A DNA stretch of 64,000 nt from Anodontia alba (lineage: Eukaryota; Mollusca; Bivalvia; Lucinida; Lucinidae), in the NCBI GenBank assembly GCA_964016985.1, contig OZ024828.1:84584308-84648307 (forward strand). The letters run 5' to 3'. A model generated the notes under the pieces. That model had not been told where the DNA came from and ran no database searches. It saw nothing but the letters and a program-made list of their open reading frames with translations. Below, piece after piece: positions 60,243-64,000 of this stretch (its first letter is position 1; each line of letters opens with the position of its first letter). A program made the translations under genes and the position numbers.

Positions 60243-61835
60243 GTGTATCTCTTCCCACCAGATGTATCCATTCCCACCGAGTGTATATATTCCAACCGAG
60301 TGAATCTATTCCCACAAAGTGTATCCATTCCCATCGAGTGTACTGTGTGCCCATTCCCACCACGTGTAACCATTCCTACCAGTTGTATCCATTCCCACCA
60401 GGTTTATCCATTACCATCAAGTGTTTACATTCCCATCGGGTGTATTCATGCCTACCAAGTCTATACATTTCCACCATGTGTATCCGTTCCAACCAAGTGT
60501 ATCCACCCCCAGCAAATTATATCCATTCATACCAGGTGTGTCCATTCTCACTAGGTTTATCGTTTCCTACCAGGTGTATCCATTCTCATCAGGTGTATAC
60601 ATTCTCACGAGGTGTATACATTCCAACCAGATGTATCCATTCTAACCAAGTGTATCCATCGTGTCCATTCCCACCAAGTGTATCAATTCCCAGCAAGAAT
60701 ATCCATTCTCATAAGGTGTATCCCTTCCCACCAGGTGTATCCATTCCCACCAGATGTATCCATTCTCACAAACTTTATCAATTCCCAACAAGTGTAAACA
60801 TTCCCACCAGACGCATACATTCCCATCAGAAGTATTCATTCCCACCAAGTGTGTTCATTCTCACCAGATGTATACATTTCCACCAAGTGTATCCTACCAG
60901 GTGTATACATTCCCACTAAGTGTATCCATTATAACCAGGTGTATACATTCCTACCAAGTGTGTCCATGCTCACCAGGTGAATATATTCCCTCCAAGTGTA
61001 TCCATTTCCACCAGGTTTATACATTCCCACCACGTGTAGCCATTCCCAACAAGTGTATCCATTCCCAACAAGTGTATCCTTTTCCGTCAGGTGTATCCAT
61101 TCTCACCAGGTGTAAACATTCTTACCAAGTGTATCCAATCTTACCAGGTGTTGACATTCCCATCAAGTGTATCAATTCCCACCAAGTCTATCAATTCTTA
61201 CCAGGTGTATACAATCATATGAAGTGTATCCCTCCCCTCCCCCCGCCCCCAGGTGTATCTAACCAAATGTATCAGATCCAGTTCCCAACAAGTGAATCCA
61301 TTCCCTCCAACTGTATCTATTCCCACCATGTATATCAATTCCCACCAGGTGCATCCAATCCTGCTAGGTGTGCCCATTCCCACCAAGCGTATCCATTCCC
61401 ATCAGGTGTATACATTCCCGCCATGATTATCAATTCCTACTAAGTGTATCCGTTCCCACTAGGTGTATCCTTTCTCACCAAGTATATCCATTCTCACCAG
61501 GTGTATACATTCCCACCATGATTATCAATTCCCACCAAGTGTATCCATTCCCACCAGGTGTACCAGGAGTACCCATTCCCACCAAGCGTATCCATTCCCA
61601 CCAGGTGTATTCATCCTCACCAGGTGTATACATTCCTACTATGAGTATCACTACCCCACCAAGTGTATCCATTCCCACCAGATGTAGTCATTCCAACCAA
61701 ATGTATCAGTTCCCAACAAGTGTATCTGTTCCCACCAAGTGTATCCATTTTCACTAGGTGTATCCATTTTCACCAACTGTATCCATTCCCATCAAAGTAT
61801 CTGTTCCCACCAAATGTATCCACTGCCCTTTATAG
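60243..61835. repeat. Minisatellite of about 83 units of 19 bp
   Basis: Tandem array of gtatccattcccaccaagt-like units (19 bp) with point variants (ctcacc, cccatc, caggt/aagt) and rare indels, spanning 1.59 kb. Because 19 is not a multiple of three and the unit lacks stops in any plus-strand frame, long frames appear with a 19-residue period such as CIHSHQVYPFPPGVSIPTR. The minus strand is also largely open. It lies in the E1-E2 intron. Confidence 0.95.
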
Positions 61836-62065
61836 AAATAATTAGCCCCTATTTTTTGAAAAGCAATTTTCTATCTGTAATATTGTTACAAAAAGTCAGT
61901 GAATTTCCATAGGTGTATATCTAGTAATAGTATGATGTCTATGACAGGAAACCTAGCTGGGCATAGTGTGCTCGTATGGTGGGATGCTTCTCACAACCTC
62001 CTGTGTTTCAAACGAAAGGAGGAGAACAGACGTGTCATGCGATTTGAAAATACGTTTTATCACTA

Positions 62066-62068
62066 TTA

Positions 62069-62127
<59 letters not shown>
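62066..62127. repeat. (ATT)n microsatellite
   Basis: About 19 att units; produces poly-Tyr or poly-Ile frames that are not genes. Confidence 0.97.
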
Positions 62128-62232
62128 ACTGAGGTTATTTGAAAATGGTTTATCATTTTTTTTTTTTTTTTTTTTTTTTTTTGCTTAGAAATTGTTCATT
62201 CACAGGCATGTTAAATAGTGTGACGAACTTAC

Positions 62233-62370
62233 CTGCGTGATATTAAACATATGTGACACCTGAGCAGTGGCTTCCGATTCTGGGGAGCACCCGCATCCTA
62301 GTAGCATGATTTTCGTAGGAGGTTGCTGCAAGTATTCAAACATTTTGTAGTTGGCCAAACCAGCATTGCA
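62233..62370 (-). CDS. GABA-B-like receptor, exon E1 (lobe 1 of ligand domain)
   Basis: First coding exon visible, phase 0 at both ends (46 codons). The acceptor is a TTTTCAG tract just right of 62370 and the donor is CAG|GTAAGT at 62231-62232. The peptide runs from CNAGLANYKMF to HMFNITQ and contains KIMLLGCGCSPES. This corresponds to the GABA-B segment with the consensus 'KI.L..GCSSVS' followed by 'A...WN', at the hinge of lobe 1, where a serine contacts agonist in GABBR1. The signal peptide and the first lobe-1 residues are missing, so at least one upstream exon lies beyond 64000. Family-level identity rests on agreement of this exon together with the twelve others. Confidence 0.85.
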
Positions 62371-62507
62371 CTGAAAATAAAGAAATATCATTCCATCTCA
62401 ATAGGAGTACGCTAATCTAGGGCAGTTTGATTGGTCGAGAGCATTTTAAAACGGCATGCATACTTCGATAAATCCTCTGAGCAGGAATATTGGACTATTT
62501 AATTTCT

Positions 62508-62786
62508 CATTACAAAAACACGCCTATTCAAATGTATAGAGAATTTCACCTCCAAAAAAGTGAAAATTTCCAGATAAAAAAAAATCCGATGGTTTTCATA
62601 TATCTGCTCAAAACATAGATTGTGGTACTTTTTAGAACCGCATCGGCGAGGCGGTTCTAACGAGTACCACAGTCATTGTTTTTAAGCAGAAATATGAAAA
62701 TAGTGTATACCCCTGTAAACCAAAGTTTTACTATATAAAAGTGGGGTTTAAGGGGGTCAAAATTATATAGGTATGTTTTCGTGATG
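62508..62786. mobile_element. MITE family B, copy 7
   Basis: cattacaaaaacacgcctat to tatgttttcgtgatg, with central gaaccgcatcggcgaggcgg. It lies 138 bp upstream of the E1 acceptor. Confidence 0.86.
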
Positions 62787-63156
62787 TGTAAATTTATAAT
62801 AAAGCTAATTTGTCCTAATTTTCAATGTAATTATGAAGAAAAATGTGTCTTCGACCAACTGCGCATTGCATAGTATATGCAGATTTAGTTCGTCCTGCGC
62901 ATGCGCACAGACAGGATCTTTGCCCTTCGTTGATACATTCTATAATAGCCAAAGATTTCTGTAGCAAGCAGCGCAGTACCTAATCAGACGTCTGTCCACA
63001 TTTGCTCAAAGACACATACAGGTATTTGCTGGATGCTTCCCATCCGAACCGTATTTATTCTAATTATTCGGACAGCCTACTTTGATCAGATCAGACTGTT
63101 CTTGATTTGAGTTAACACTGTCAGCCACTCGTTTCCCGTACTTTACTATACTATAT
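62787..63156. other. Upstream intron sequence
   Basis: AT-rich DNA with a degenerate gcgcatgcgcacagacagga motif; no exon seen. From 63561 to 64000 there is likewise nothing I can name, and the missing 5' exons of the receptor are not there. Confidence 0.5.
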
Positions 63157-63560
63157 TATTGCATAAAAAGCAGTGTCGCACGTATTAACAACCGTGCGTT
63201 AACCGGCGAAGATCCGTGTATTAACAAGGCAATTCACGTACTTTTAATGCACGGCTGTGCAATTTTCAGTATGCTCGTACCGGGGCCACAGAGTTGCTGC
63301 CGTAACGAGATGTGTACTGCCCGGCCCTAGAACGAGCATAGCCCGTGGAAATTGCGTTCGCGAAACATCGGTGAAAAGGCGAAACAATGGTGCAAGAAAT
63401 AATGCGAAATGTAGCAAATGTTTTCAGCTTTTATGCTATAATAGCGATCGAACATGGTTTTTCAATGCATTAACGTTCGCCAGATCCCTAGGGAAGTGTT
63501 GAAAAACGCGGCCTCAGGCCTCGGTTTTCAATACCTCCCTCGGGAACTGGCGAATGTTGG
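63157..63560. mobile_element. Foldback family G, third copy
   Basis: attgcataaaaagcagtgtc to the gttcgccagatccctaggga hairpin. Aligns along about 400 bp with the copy at 24448. Confidence 0.78.
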
Positions 63561-64000
63561 TTTAAGCAATCATATTTATTTCTTCTATTTTTTATGAAAA
63601 TACAAACATACATTCATAATCGAACGCTGGTTCTAGAAGATGATCTGGACGAAAGCTTTAAAGCTTATAGAGTCCACCTCCTCACACCCATGCAAAATGT
63701 ACATACATATTTCAACATGGAAATATATCAAATATCATTTTGACAGTTTTTTATTTCAAGACCATAGCGTGATTTCTCAATCTAGTAAACGTAGATACAA
63801 ATACACATATATATGTCGATATAAAGGATAAATGTGTATACATATACAATGATAATAGGATAATAGGATGTCGCTTCCATGACACTCCCACTCCCCACCC
63901 CGCCCGGTGACTAAGGGTCTCAACTAAGATTTACGCTTGTAGTCCATTGGCCAGTCTGATTACATAGCTTTTTGTGATGATAGTATATAGATTTTTTATA

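Noticed and set aside
60281..61443. Long plus-strand frames (212 and 229 codons) rich in HSHQVYPFPP repeats
   Set aside because: They follow exactly from a 19-bp tandem repeat lacking stops; all frames give the same peptide period and no start, signal or splice context supports a protein.
61953..62156. Frame with poly-isoleucine (and poly-tyrosine on the other strand)
   Set aside because: Produced by the (ATT)n microsatellite.

Overview
This is an AT-rich animal (eukaryotic) window, most likely from a bivalve or related mollusc. The lineage is inferred from the mix of tRNA-derived SINEs, foldback MITEs, non-LTR retrotransposon relics and degenerate tandem arrays carrying 'accttgacct'-type units. 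There is no bacterial gene organisation, and almost every long open frame is a chance frame or lies in repeat DNA.

The one host gene I can support covers nearly the whole window on the minus strand. It is a split gene for a metabotropic GABA-B-type receptor (class C GPCR). I find 13 coding exons (numbered E1-E13 in transcript order, 62370 down to 894) whose GT/AG borders and codon phases join into one frame of about 1.76 kb. E1-E8 encode most of the Venus-flytrap ligand-binding domain and the linker. E9 carries TM1, E10 TM2, E11 TM3, E12 TM4 and E13 TM6-TM7. The N-terminus (signal peptide and start of lobe 1) must lie beyond the right edge and the C-terminal tail beyond the left edge. An exon for extracellular loop 2 and TM5 should lie between 1083 and 9366 but I could not find it.

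Layout from left to right: 1-893 is intron with repeats; 894-20511 holds E13 to E6, with introns rich in foldback elements; 23321-27656 holds E5 and E4; 27657-57076 is a 29-kb intron containing three or four LINE relics, SINEs, a deleted mariner, several MITE families, a duplicated SINE-bearing block and tandem arrays; 57077-62370 holds E3, E2 and E1, with a 1.6-kb minisatellite of 19-bp units in the E1-E2 intron; 62371-64000 is upstream intron.

About 97% of the window is therefore non-coding. At least eight families of foldback or terminal-inverted-repeat elements recur within it, several near-perfect along their whole length, and two pairs of one family lie head-to-head next to receptor exons. 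I saw no RNA gene that I would call functional, no CRISPR array, and no clear second host gene apart from one weak exon-like stretch at 8151-8329 (+).
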